DNA from: Planktosalinus lacus
GTDB lineage: Bacteria > Bacteroidota > Bacteroidia > Flavobacteriales > Flavobacteriaceae
Assembly (NCBI RefSeq): GCF_014640155.1
Contig: NZ_BMGK01000012.1
Location: 53,482 to 86,802 of the forward strand
Direction of reading: 5' to 3'
DNA length: 33,321 nt
This document shows, in pieces, positions 9,106-16,953 of this stretch. Position 1 is the first letter of the stretch; every line of letters starts with the position of its first letter. The notes beneath the pieces were generated by a model that saw only the letters and a program-made list of their open reading frames with translations, was not told where the DNA came from and ran no database searches. A program made the translations under genes and the position numbers.

Positions 9106-9161
9106 TGATTGGTGATTGGTGATTGGTGATTAGTGACTAGTGATTAGTGATTAGTTTTCTA

Positions 9162-9394
9162 ACAAGTCAGTCTTAATACTTAATACTTTGTACTTAATAC
9201 TGTTTTGGAATTTGGTGCTTGAAATTTGCATTGCCAACCGTATCCGCCAAAGCGGAGAAGGTTGGGTGCTTGGATTTTGGAATTTGGTGCTTGGTAGTTG
9301 GTGCTTGGTGCTTGGATTTTGAAATTTGTTGCTTACTCATAGGCGGGGTTCACGCAGAGTACGCAAAGATTTCCGCTAAGAAAGCGCAAAGGAG
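9162..9394 (+). repeat. 233-bp direct repeat, copy 1 (left of higBA)
   Basis: Matches 10717-10949 over the full 233 bp with about four mismatches by eye; the offset is 1555 bp. The pair brackets the higBA genes. It contains the TAATACT array, the 32-bp CCAACC/GGTTGG hairpin, TTGGTGC repeats and the 46-bp GC-rich module. Confidence 0.9.
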
Positions 9395-9550
9395 GCTTTG
9401 AGTAATTGCCTATTTGCGAATTTGCTGATGCGCTGATTTGCAAAAAAAGCTGATAGCAAAATGAAGAAATAAGAATTAATAATGGTCAACCTATAACAGA
9501 ACATGACACATCAGTCTTAATACTTTGTACTTAATACTATTTTGGAATTT

Positions 9551-9683
9551 GCCTCGCCAACCGCTTCGTCGCACGCTGTCGCAGAAGCTTTTTATCCTCC
9601 AAAGCTTTAGCGAAGGTGGATAGCGAAGGCGCCCTGAATCCGCCTTTTGGCGGAGCAAGGCGGAAAGTTTACTGAAGGTTGGG
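9551..9683 (+). repeat. 133-bp nested palindromic module, copy 1
   Basis: Begins GCCTCGCCAACCG and ends GAAGGTTGGG, so the outer arms pair (CCAACC/GGTTGG). The inner 100 bp (9564-9663) hold smaller inverted repeats (TATCCTCC with GGTGGATA; CCGCC with GGCGG). The copy at 13799-13931 differs by about two bases. A third copy at 14229 lacks the inner 100 bp. Confidence 0.85.
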
Positions 9684-9871
9684 TGCTTAGTACTTGGTGC
9701 TTGGTTTTCTAACACTAACCCCCTAATTACTAATCACTAATCACAAATCACTAATTACTAGTCACTAATTTCTGGTTCACCAGTTCACCAGTTGACCAGT
9801 TGACCAGTTGACCAGTTGACCAGTTCACTATAAAAGGTTTGTTTAATTATTTTGATTTACAAAATTTATTT

Positions 9872-9900
9872 TTGTAATATAAAACTTTATACTAATTTTG
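9872..9900 (+). promoter_or_regulatory. higBA promoter, Bacteroidota type
   Basis: TTG at 9872-9874, an 18-nt spacer, then TAATTTTG at 9893-9900, a close match to TTG-N19-TAnnTTTG. The higB start codon is 26 bp downstream of the element's first base after the G, giving a short leader. The AT-rich flanks suit autoregulation by HigA, but no operator repeat was pinned down. Confidence 0.7.
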
Positions 9901-9925
9901 TGCTACCGGAAATGATGAGAAACCG

Positions 9926-10222
9926 ATGCGTATCGTAACCTACAAAAGGATTGAGGAGTTTGTTGCAAAGCATGCAGATGCCGGAACTCCTTTATATGTT
10001 TGGTATCATACAGTATCAATTAAAAACTGGGACTCCATCAATGATTTAAGAAGGGATTTTAATGGAGTTGATTATGTGGGAAACCATCGTTTTGTTTTTA
10101 ATATTAAAGGGAACTCCTACCGATTGGTCGCCATTATCTCCTTCAATGCAAAAAAGCTCTACATCCGGTTTATTGGAACCCATGCCGAATATGATAAACT
10201 AAAAGATATTAAAAACCTGTAA
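9926..10222 (+). CDS. higB: HigB-family mRNA interferase toxin
   Basis: 98 aa, the usual length for the HigB_toxin family (RelE/ParE-like fold). Recognisable parts are the N-terminal RIVTYKRIEEF, the WDSINDLRRDFNGVDYVGNHRFVFNIKGNSYRLVA core and the C-terminal YIRFIGTHAEYDKL, the last being the conserved family signature with the basic and His residues thought to take part in RNA cleavage. Family members cut mRNA at the ribosome and stop growth. The higA-type gene follows after 2 bp on the same strand; toxin-first order is typical of higBA. A strong promoter precedes it. The pair is enclosed by 233-bp direct repeats. Confidence 0.9.
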   Translation: MRIVTYKRIEEFVAKHADAGTPLYVWYHTVSIKNWDSINDLRRDFNGVDYVGNHRFVFNIKGNSYRLVAIISFNAKKLYIRFIGTHAEYDKLKDIKNL

Positions 10223-10224
10223 CC

Positions 10225-10584
10225 ATGATACAGACAGAAAAGGAATACAACGCCCTCATTGAACGTGTGGAAGAACTTCTACAAAATCCTGAAAACATCG
10301 AAAACCGCGATGCCAAAGGATATATTGAACTCAATATCCTCTCTGATCTGGTAGCAGACTATGAAGAACATTACCACCCGGTAACAAAACCCACACTCAC
10401 TGACGTACTTAAATTGCGCATGGCAGAAATGGGTCTGAACCAAAAACGCTTGTCCGAATTGCTTGGAGTTAGCACCTCCAGGGTAAGTGAATACCTCAAC
10501 GGAAAAAGCGAACCCACCTTAAAAGTAGCCCGTGAAATAAGCCGTAAGCTGGGGATTGATGCCTCGATTGTTTTGGGAGTATGA
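10225..10584 (+). CDS. higA: HigA-family antitoxin, HTH
   Basis: 119 aa. Residues 1-55 form an acidic helical region likely to bind the toxin; residues about 60-112 form an XRE-type HTH (LRMAEMGLNQKRLSELLGVS, then RVSEYLNGKSEPTLKVAREISRKLGI). The role is to neutralise HigB and repress the operon. The start is fixed by the 2-bp gap after higB. The stop is followed directly by repeat island 2, without a clear terminator. Confidence 0.9.
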   Translation: MIQTEKEYNALIERVEELLQNPENIENRDAKGYIELNILSDLVADYEEHYHPVTKPTLTDVLKLRMAEMGLNQKRLSELLGVSTSRVSEYLNGKSEPTLKVAREISRKLGIDASIVLGV

Positions 10585-11031
10585 TGGAAAAGAATTAATA
10601 CTGAAGAATTAAAAATGGTCAACTCTATCAGGGATGGAAATGCTGGGTGTTGGGTGCTGGGTGAATGAAAAATTAATAATGAAAAATTAAAAACTGTCAA
10701 CCTATATCAGGAAATGACAAGTCAGTCTTAATACTTAATACTTTGTACTTAATACTGTTTTGGAATTTGGTGCTTGAAATTTGCATTGCCAACCGTATCC
10801 GCCAAAGCGGAGAAGGTTGGGTGCTTGGATTTTGGAATTTGGTGCTTGGTAGTTGGTGCTTGGTGCTTGGATTTTGGAATTTGGTGCTTACTCATAGGTG
10901 GGGTTCACGCAGAGTACGCAAAGATTTCCGCAAAGAAAGCGCAAAGGAGATTGTGAGTTATTGAGGTATTGCCTGCATATAGCATATTGCTTATAGCTTA
11001 TAGCTTACAGCTTACAGCTTACAGCTGCTAG
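10585..11031. repeat. Mosaic repeat island 2
   Basis: Gene-free. Holds two degraded TGGTCAAC modules (10616 and 10694), the second copy of the 233-bp direct repeat (10717-10949) with its hairpin at 10789-10820, and a 7-bp AGCTTAT/AGCTTAC array at about 10987-11025 that runs up to the stop codon of the response regulator on the minus strand. Confidence 0.85.
10717..10949 (+). repeat. 233-bp direct repeat, copy 2 (right of higBA)
   Basis: Partner of 9162-9394. The intervening segment (9395-10716) carries higBA plus a stretch of island 1. Recombination between the copies would remove about 1555 bp and leave one copy. Confidence 0.9.
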
Positions 11032-11697
11032 CTAAATCAATCCTAAGTCCTTGGCCTTCGCGATGAGTTGGGTGCTGTTTTTGGCGTCGAATTGGGTGCG
11101 GAGGGTTCCCATGCGTTTTTCAATGGCGCTTGAGCTAAAGGGCTTGCGTTCTTCTTCTTTAAACCTACGGGCGATTTCTTCCATCACCAGGCCATTGGCG
11201 AGCTGACTGAGCAATTCGATGTCATAGTCGTCAATTTCGAGTACTGATTTTCCACTTAAAGCTGTTTCCAATTGGGGAGACACATAGGTTTTATTGGAAT
11301 ACACCGCCTGCACTGCATCGGTAAGCTCGGTGAGTCCGTGCCTGCCTTTGCACACATAGCCGTCGATGCCGTGCCTTTGAATCAAATGCCGTACCAGCTG
11401 GGGTTTGTCTTCGATGGAATAGACAATGATTTTTAAATCGGGATGGGCAGCTTTGAGCTTTGTGGCCAGGGCATCCCCTGATTTTATTTTTTGGTCTCTG
11501 TGGTCTGCTTTGAACGACAAATCGGTGATGAGCAGTTCAAAGGGTGTTGCATATTTCTGGGCGGCCTTGATCTGTAAAAAGGCATCGTCACAATAGTTCA
11601 CCTGTTCAATTTCGGGAATTTCCAGTTGACTCAGCACCGTGTGCACACCGGTGTTGACACTTACCAAATCGTCTGCGATTAATACTTTTGAAAACAT
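11032..11697 (-). CDS. NarL/LuxR-type response regulator
   Basis: 221 aa. Receiver domain at 1-125 with acidic pair D9-D10, phosphoacceptor D59 (LLITDLSF) and K117 (GYVCKG). A C-terminal HTH at about 155-221 (ELLSQLANGLVMEEIARRFKEEERKPFSSSAIEKRMGTLR) resembles LuxR but is stretched by an acidic/basic insert. It starts immediately after the stop of the histidine kinase gene (no intergenic base), so the two form a two-gene operon. Phosphorylation by that kinase is inferred from adjacency. Target genes are unknown. Confidence 0.9.
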   Translation of the reverse strand: MFSKVLIADDLVSVNTGVHTVLSQLEIPEIEQVNYCDDAFLQIKAAQKYATPFELLITDLSFKADHRDQKIKSGDALATKLKAAHPDLKIIVYSIEDKPQLVRHLIQRHGIDGYVCKGRHGLTELTDAVQAVYSNKTYVSPQLETALSGKSVLEIDDYDIELLSQLANGLVMEEIARRFKEEERKPFSSSAIEKRMGTLRTQFDAKNSTQLIAKAKDLGLI

Positions 11698-13359
11698 CTA
11701 TACACTAATTTTTACTTTAAATCCTTTTCCTTGTGCTGTTTCAAAAGTAATACTTCCGTTCAATGCAAAAATGCGGTTTTCCACATTTTGCAAACCATTT
11801 TGTTTTTTTAGGGTACTTCCCACCCCGTTATCAGAATAAAAGAGTTCGGTTTTGGTTCCTTTTTGATTCATAGAGACCGCTACCAGCGTGGCTTTGCTGT
11901 GTTTTTTCATGTTGGTCATCAATTCCTGCAAGACCCTGTAGAGGGCATTTTTTTTATGCTGAGAAATTTGCGACCAGTCCACATTTTTTGAAAATCGCTT
12001 TACAATGGTGAGTCCGTCAGACTGGTATCCCGCCAGTAAATCGGTGATGACCTCATCAAAGGGCAGCGCATCATTCAGGGCGCTGTATTCTTTTGAAATG
12101 TCGCGCGAGCGGTTGTAAATCGACTCTAAGTTGTCCAGTAGTTCGTTACCGGAGTCAGCCTCCTTGAGTTGCATTTTTACCATCACCTGATAGACTTCGT
12201 TGGCCACTTCGTCGTGTACCTTTTTGGAGATGCGGTTTTCAGTCTTGTAGATTTCGCGTTGTTTGACCAATTTGACCCGGTTGAGAATGATAAAGATCAC
12301 CAGCCCCAGGAGGATCAATAGCAACAGGGCGATGATTTGGGTGAGTTGTTTTTGGCTGCGCTCCTTTTCCATCTGTGCACGGGCACGTTGGGTATTGAGG
12401 ATTTCTTTATCCACATCAAACCGCATAGCAGCAAAGAGGTTTTGCTCCTCTTGTTGCGCACTGTTTAAACTGTCTGTCAGGTCTTTATACCGCACTACGG
12501 TGGGGTCTTTTTTTAATTCGGTGAGTATGGACAGTGATTCCATCAGGAATGTAGCGCTGTTGAGCTCTTCGGCGAGTTCCAGGCTGCGGTTGGCATACCG
12601 TGTGGCCGCTGCAGTGTCGCTTTCGCGTAAAGCGTTTAAGGCCAAATGCCGGTAGCTGGAGTACATCCCTTCAGTCTCTCCAATGGCTATCCGAAGGTCC
12701 AATGCCCGTTGAAGCTCACGGAGTCCCTCGCGGTTGTAATTTGTTACTTTCAACACCCCCAGATTGTTGAGTGCCCGCGCCCATCGCAGGGTATCACCCG
12801 ACTGTTCCCCCAGCTGAATGGCTTTTTGGAAATCGGTGGTAGCTTGTTGATGTCTATCTAACTCGATGAACACATTGGCGCGGTTGTTTAAAAGAGTGAT
12901 GCGGTCGCTCACTTTGTCAACCTCCTCCAGGGCAAGGTTGTAGTAATCCAGTGCTTTGCTATAAAGCTCCTTCTCGCGGTAGATTTTCCCCAAATGGTTG
13001 TAGAGCCCCACCCGGCGGGCCTGGCGTTGTGATTGTTCGATTTCGGAATTCTGCAAGAGCTCCAGGGCCTCTACGGCCAGTTGTTCGCTTTCATTATAGC
13101 TCCCCAGCTTGAAGCCTGCAATGGCGGCCATACGCATCACATCAATGGCATTGAGGGTATCGCCGCTAATGAGGTGGGACTCCTTATGTTTCAGGTAATA
13201 AAAATAACCGGTGGGTAAATGGTGGGTGGCTGTGGGGTTCAAAACCCGTTGGTAATAAATCTCTGAACTGTCAACAATCTCACCGTCAGGAACCTGGGCA
13301 AAAGCAGCCTGGAAAGCAACGAAGAGGAAGCCTATGCATGTGAGAAGTTGGTTAAGCAT
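11698..13359 (-). CDS. TPR-containing sensor histidine kinase
   Basis: 553 aa. Seen: a signal peptide (to about residue 22), TPR repeats at about 75-280 in the periplasm, a coiled coil (300-338), a membrane helix at 340-360 (TQIIALLLLILLGLVIFIILN), a dimerisation/phosphoacceptor segment with H382 (KKVHDEVANEVYQ), and an ATPase domain with N-box N483 (LQELMTNMKKHSK), G1 box D510-N-G-V-G514 and a C-terminal glycine region (GKGFKVKI). This is the NarX/LiaS-like HisKA_3 arrangement typical of flavobacteria with TPR sensor halves. A TACATTTG element lies at 13364-13371, but so close to the ATG that it would give an almost leaderless transcript; I do not rely on it. Ligand unknown. Confidence 0.9.
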   Translation of the reverse strand: MLNQLLTCIGFLFVAFQAAFAQVPDGEIVDSSEIYYQRVLNPTATHHLPTGYFYYLKHKESHLISGDTLNAIDVMRMAAIAGFKLGSYNESEQLAVEALELLQNSEIEQSQRQARRVGLYNHLGKIYREKELYSKALDYYNLALEEVDKVSDRITLLNNRANVFIELDRHQQATTDFQKAIQLGEQSGDTLRWARALNNLGVLKVTNYNREGLRELQRALDLRIAIGETEGMYSSYRHLALNALRESDTAAATRYANRSLELAEELNSATFLMESLSILTELKKDPTVVRYKDLTDSLNSAQQEEQNLFAAMRFDVDKEILNTQRARAQMEKERSQKQLTQIIALLLLILLGLVIFIILNRVKLVKQREIYKTENRISKKVHDEVANEVYQVMVKMQLKEADSGNELLDNLESIYNRSRDISKEYSALNDALPFDEVITDLLAGYQSDGLTIVKRFSKNVDWSQISQHKKNALYRVLQELMTNMKKHSKATLVAVSMNQKGTKTELFYSDNGVGSTLKKQNGLQNVENRIFALNGSITFETAQGKGFKVKISV

Positions 13360-14475
13360 CTTTCAAATGTAGTGACAATTTTTGAATTTACTTTGAGTTG
13401 GTTGACTCCCTCCTTCGGTGAACCTTCGGAGGGTGAAAGGTTGACTGGTTGACTGGTGACTGGTGAGTAGTGATTAGTGATTAGTGACTGGTGATTAGTG
13501 ATTAGTTTTCTAACCCTAACCCCTAATTACTAGTTACTAGTTACTAATAGACTCCCCCCTTCTCCGCCTCAGGCGGATTCGGAGGGTGAAAGGTGGATAA
13601 ATGAAAAATTAATAATGAAGAATTAAAAACGGTCAAACTATATCAGGGACGTACAGACATCAGTCTCAATACTTAATACTATTTTGGAATTTGGTGCTTT
13701 GGTGCTTTGGTGCTGGGTGAATTAATTAAAAATGGTCAACCTATATCAGGGACGACAGCCAGTCTTAATACTTTGTACTTAATACTATTTTGGAATTTGC
13801 CTCGCCAACCGCTTCGTCGCACGCTGTCGCAGAAGCTTTTTATCCTCCAAAGCTTTAGCGAAGGTGGATAGCGTAAGCGCCCTGAATCCGCCTTTTGGCG
13901 GAGCAAGGCGGAAAGTTTACTGAAGGTTGGGTGCTTGGATTTTGGAATTTGGTGCTTGGAATTTGCATTGCCAACCGTATCCGCCAAAGCGGAGAAGGTT
14001 GGGTACTTGGATTTTTTTTCAAACACTAACCCCTAATTACTAGTTACTAATCTCGGGTTGCTTACTCTTACGGGGGTTCTCGCAAAGGTCGCCAAGATTT
14101 TCGCAAAGAAAGCGCAAAGGATTGTTGGATGAATGAAAAATTAATAATGAAGAATTAAAAATGGTCAACCTATATCAGGGACGACAGCCAGTCTTAATAC
14201 TTTGTACTTAATACTATTTTGGAATTTGCCTCGCCAACCGAAAGTTTACTGAAGGTTGGGTGCTTGGAATTTGGAATTTGGTACTTGAAATTTGCATTGC
14301 CAACCGTATCCGCCAAAGCGGAGAAGGTTGGGTACTTGGATTTTTTTTCTAACCCTAACCCCTAATTACTAGTTACTATTTACTAGTTACTAGTTACTAG
14401 TTACTAGTTACTATTTATTGGTGGATAAATGAAAAATTAATAATGAAGAATTAAAAATGGTCAACCTATATCAGG
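13360..14475. repeat. Mosaic repeat island 3, several nested copies
   Basis: Gene-free and the longest island. It shows: a CCCTCC...GGAGGG hairpin (about 13409-13433); GTTGACTG and GATTAGT arrays (13435-13506); CTAATTACTAGTTACTAG blocks at 13525-13550, 14030-14050 and 14362-14415; TGGTCAAC modules at 13631, 13733, 14162 and 14458; TAATACT arrays; TTTGGAA/TTGGTGC arrays; the 133-bp palindrome (13799-13931) and its short form (14229-14260); 32-bp hairpins at 13971-14002 and 14300-14331; and a third 46-bp GC-rich module at 14075-14120. Modules keep the same order and orientation as in islands 1, 2 and 5. Confidence 0.85.
13799..13931 (+). repeat. 133-bp nested palindromic module, copy 2
   Basis: Near-identical to 9551-9683. 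The inner 100-bp segment lies at 13812-13911. The related module at 14229-14260 goes straight from GCCAACCG to AAAGTTTACTG, as if those 100 bp had never been inserted or had been cleanly removed. Confidence 0.85.
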
Positions 14476-14792
14476 GGGGTACATTATAGTAGGATGAAGC
14501 AGGGATAAAGCCATGCTACGTCGTTATGCCTTCGAGTTTAAGTCGTACTTACCCCGCTTTTAGGGACTTTTCTCGAGTTAGTTACGACTTAGTGATGACT
14601 TAACCACGACTTAGTATAGCTTTATCTATGTAGTATCTATGCTCCATCTGACACTATGACCCGTCCTTGACCCGTCCCTTAAATTTATGTCCGAAAGCTA
14701 TACCACAGGCCTGCCTGCCGGCAGGTAGGGTTGCACAGAGAAATTCTCCTTTAAACTTTGAACTTGAAACTTGAAACCTTGAACTATGAACT
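14476..14792. repeat. Long imperfect palindrome and short palindromes downstream of hipT
   Basis: GATAAAGC at 14504-14511 pairs with GCTTTATC at 14619-14626, and AAGTCGTA at 14540-14547 with TACGACTT at 14583-14590, so 14504-14626 could fold into one long imperfect hairpin. Further on are a near-perfect GC palindrome centred on GCCGGC at about 14707-14726 and a 7-bp ACTTGAA array at 14758-14780. No gene is seen. Confidence 0.65.
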
Positions 14793-15773
14793 TTAACTCA
14801 ATTTCTTCAGCTTGTACCTATAAGCTTGACTGTAATTCCTTTGGGTGGCATCGTCCAGAAAGGAGGAGGCAATGAATTTTTCCACCAAATGGGTAGCTGA
14901 TGTCATTTGCGTAAACATTTCCCGCACAACTACTTGAGGTATTTCAGCTTGATTTGCGAGCTCTAAAAATTGTCTTTTTATGGTTCCTTGTGCTACGTTT
15001 TTAGGAAGGAGCCCCTCTTCCAAAGCAAATACTGCATCGTCAATATGAATACGGCTGTTCAAGAGGTCATAAGCCGGACTCAAACGGTAATCGCCCCACC
15101 GGGTTTCTACCAGGGAAAAGTTTTTGAGGTGGGCATCGCCATTGGAAAACAAGTAATTAAACAGTAAAAGCTGTAGTAATTTTGGTGCTTCAATTTTGTA
15201 AGCCGGTACAAACCTTTTTAAAAGTATAAAAAGATCAAGGTAATTGCCTGAGTATTTATAGTGTGTCCCATGAGTTTGGGGGGTTTTCCCTGCCAATGCA
15301 GCAAAATCTTCCTGGCCCCGTTTGGTGCCGTCTTCTTTTAGGTCAAAACGTTTGGTGATGTAAGCGGGTTGTCCATTTTGAAAAAAAACCAAGGCATTTT
15401 CGGCAGTTTCGATGCCAAACACCTGTCGTGCCAGTTGCATGGTAAGATGTTCATTGGCCGGCATGAGGTCCGGTTTGTTTCCTGAATGTGGTATGGGCTT
15501 TAAAATGTATTCGCCTTGCTCCCCCTCCCCGGTCAAACGCAATTTATTTTTCTCCAATCGCAAGGAAAATTTTTCCTGTACGCCCGAAATGGAAATTCGT
15601 TGTTGGTTTTCCATAAAGTGCTTACCGGTATCTTCTTGTGTTGACGGCGCAGTATAAGGCAATACATGGCTGACTCGTTTACCCTGAAACATACGTTTAA
15701 GACAGGTTGGACTGTAAGTGGAATACCCATCAGCCAATGTACCGGGACAGTGATTCATTTCAAGTAGTTTCAT
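14793..15773 (-). CDS. hipT: HipT-like serine/threonine kinase toxin (HipA lacking its N-terminal subdomain)
   Basis: 326 aa, shorter than full HipA (about 440 aa) because the first subdomain is encoded by the next gene upstream. Seen: a glycine-loop motif S61-I-S63-G-V-Q (RISISGVQEKFSLRL), where HipT proteins carry regulatory autophosphorylation serines; the catalytic stretch N211-G-D213-A-H-L-K-N218; and D236 in SPAYDLL, the metal-binding Asp. HipA family kinases phosphorylate aminoacyl-tRNA synthetases (HipA acts on GltX, E. coli HipT on TrpS); the target here is not predictable. Order hipB-hipS-hipT and a 5-bp gap to hipS support one operon. Could also be called a split HipA. Confidence 0.88.
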   Translation of the reverse strand: MKLLEMNHCPGTLADGYSTYSPTCLKRMFQGKRVSHVLPYTAPSTQEDTGKHFMENQQRISISGVQEKFSLRLEKNKLRLTGEGEQGEYILKPIPHSGNKPDLMPANEHLTMQLARQVFGIETAENALVFFQNGQPAYITKRFDLKEDGTKRGQEDFAALAGKTPQTHGTHYKYSGNYLDLFILLKRFVPAYKIEAPKLLQLLLFNYLFSNGDAHLKNFSLVETRWGDYRLSPAYDLLNSRIHIDDAVFALEEGLLPKNVAQGTIKRQFLELANQAEIPQVVVREMFTQMTSATHLVEKFIASSFLDDATQRNYSQAYRYKLKKLS

Positions 15774-15778
15774 TTCCC

Positions 15779-16099
15779 TTAGGTGTTTTTAAGACTTACT
15801 GCACCAATGGTGTCGTGCTGTGTGCTTGCCATCAAAAGTCCAAAAGCATCATCACGATCAATCCTGTGGCTCTTGCAAACCACTTCTTTATTGATTCCTT
15901 CCGGTAGCATATTATAGAAAAAAGGGAACAAATGCCCTGAGTAGTACACTTGTTGTGTTTTTGGCAGTGTCAGGCTGATGGCCGGTTTGCTCCAATCTTC
16001 AAACCACCGCGTGGTGTAACTGAATGTAAACGACCCGTTTGCTTGCTGGCTTAACAGCCCGGCTTCTTCTCCTTTGAACATAACTTTTGCTTGTCTCAT
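15779..16099 (-). CDS. hipS: HipS-like protein (stand-alone HipA N-terminal subdomain 1)
   Basis: 106 aa, matching the HipA_N / couple_hipA domain: ISLTLPKTQQVYYSGHLFPFFYNMLPEG and DDAFGLLMASTQHDTIGAVSL. In the E. coli HipBST system the equivalent small protein acts as the antitoxin of HipT; the same role is inferred here. It overlaps the hipB stop by 4 nt (ATGA at 16096-16099), so translation is coupled. The split is not a recent frameshift: both genes have own starts, a normal gap and complete domain boundaries. Confidence 0.87.
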   Translation of the reverse strand: MRQAKVMFKGEEAGLLSQQANGSFTFSYTTRWFEDWSKPAISLTLPKTQQVYYSGHLFPFFYNMLPEGINKEVVCKSHRIDRDDAFGLLMASTQHDTIGAVSLKNT

Positions 16100-16308
16100 T
16101 TCGTCATGTCTTTCACTTGAAACACCAACTCCAATCCCAGCGCATCACCTATTTTTTGTACAGTTGTGAGTGTGGGGTTGCCTTTCCCGCTTTCCAATTG
16201 CTTGAGCGTCCTCAAACCCACACCGGAACGTTTTGACAAATCTTCCTGAGTTATTTGAAAAGCTTCCCGCCGTTCTTTTATAGCTGTAATAATTTCTTTA
16301 AAGTGCAT
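16096..16308 (-). CDS. hipB: HipB-like XRE-family DNA-binding protein
   Basis: 70 aa, a single XRE HTH at residues 8-60 (RREAFQITQEDLSKRSGVGL, then LKQLESGKGNPTLTTVQKIGDALGLEL). It is the first gene of the hipBST-like operon and probably binds its own promoter and augments neutralisation. The short C-terminal tail (VFQVKDMTK) is where HipB contacts HipA-type proteins. Confidence 0.88.
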   Translation of the reverse strand: MHFKEIITAIKERREAFQITQEDLSKRSGVGLRTLKQLESGKGNPTLTTVQKIGDALGLELVFQVKDMTK

Positions 16309-16327
16309 TCTATTGCGCTATTTTATA

Positions 16328-16353
16328 CAAATATAAACATAATTCTTGTACAA
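16328..16353 (-). promoter_or_regulatory. hipBST promoter -7 element and TTGTACAA palindrome
   Basis: On the minus strand TATATTTG (16335 to 16328) fits TAnnTTTG and ends 20 bp before hipB. An 8-bp perfect palindrome TTGTACAA sits at 16346-16353, where it overlaps the expected -33 region (its TTG is 15 nt away, shorter than usual). It is a plausible HipB operator. Confidence 0.45.
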
Positions 16354-16580
16354 ATTACATAAAAGTGCTATAAAATGCTCTTTTTGATATATTCATAGCC
16401 GGTATGGATAATATCATTTACCAAAGTGTATTGTAGTGCTCTTTTGGTATGGCATTTGTCCCTTTATTTTATCTCTATCCAATTTCTGGTTTTAAGGCTT
16501 TCAATGGCAGATGGATGTACCGGTGATGCTGACCCCTCATTCCCGTCATCGGTCGCAAAGTGCTTATTTGTAGGCTTTAG

Positions 16581-16953
16581 GCTGATTTGCTAATTTGCTG
16601 ATTCGCAAACCCGTCATCGGTTATCAGTAATCCAGCCAATTCATTGACTAAATTGCTCACTGTTGGGTGCTTACTGTTATGGGATCCTCCTCCTCCGCCT
16701 CTGGCAGATTTGGCGGACACGTACCTCCTTTGTCGGTATGACAAAAAAGGGGAAGATGCTGTATGCTGATGCGCTGATTTGCTGATTTGCTGATTCGCAA
16801 ACCCGTCATCGGTTATCAGTAATCCAGCCAATTCATTGACTAAATTGCTCACTGTTGGGTGCTCACTGTTATGGGATCCTCCTCCTCCGCCTCTGGCGGA
16901 TTTGGCGGACACGTACCTCCTTTGTCGGTATGACAAAAAAGGGGAAGATGCTG
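16581..16953 (+). repeat. Tandem duplication, 192-bp period
   Basis: 16581-16761 and 16773-16953 are 181-bp copies with about three mismatches by eye. Each starts with GCTGATTT repeats and includes CCTCCTCCGCCTCTGGC and CTTTGTCGGTATGAC. The minus strand stays open through both copies, but the resulting peptide is just the translated repeat. Confidence 0.9.

Larger units (their letters stand above)
9106..9838. repeat. Mosaic repeat island 1 (7- and 8-bp tandem arrays, hairpins)
   Basis: No gene is supported here. In order: a GATTGGT/GATTAGT 7-bp array (9106-9155); a TAATACT array (to 9201); a CCAACC...GGTTGG hairpin (9234-9265); TTGGTGC arrays; a 46-bp GC-rich module (9347-9392) containing AAGAAAGCGCAAAGG; GCTGATTT-type repeats near 9420-9440; a TGGTCAAC module (9483); a 133-bp nested palindrome (9551-9683); ACTAATC/TTACTAG repeats to 9770; and an 8-bp AGTTGACC array at 9778-9828. 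Many of these modules return in the later islands. Confidence 0.85.

Noticed and set aside
9219-9401. 60-codon open frame, nearly identical to the one at 10774-10956
   Set aside because: Both lie fully in the 233-bp direct repeats; the peptide is a translation of TTTGGAA/TTGGTGC repeats and the GC-rich module, and no ribosome-binding or promoter context is present.
9106-9838. CRISPR array
   Set aside because: Repeat units are 7-8 bp and directly adjacent, without unique spacers of even length, and no cas genes are nearby.
13364-13371. TACATTTG promoter element for the histidine kinase gene
   Set aside because: It ends 4 bp before the ATG, which would put the transcription start at or after the start codon; no -33 TTG is present.
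14793-16099. hipA broken by a frameshift
   Set aside because: The two parts have independent starts, a short normal intergenic gap and complete domain borders, which matches a native split (HipS/HipT) better than decay.
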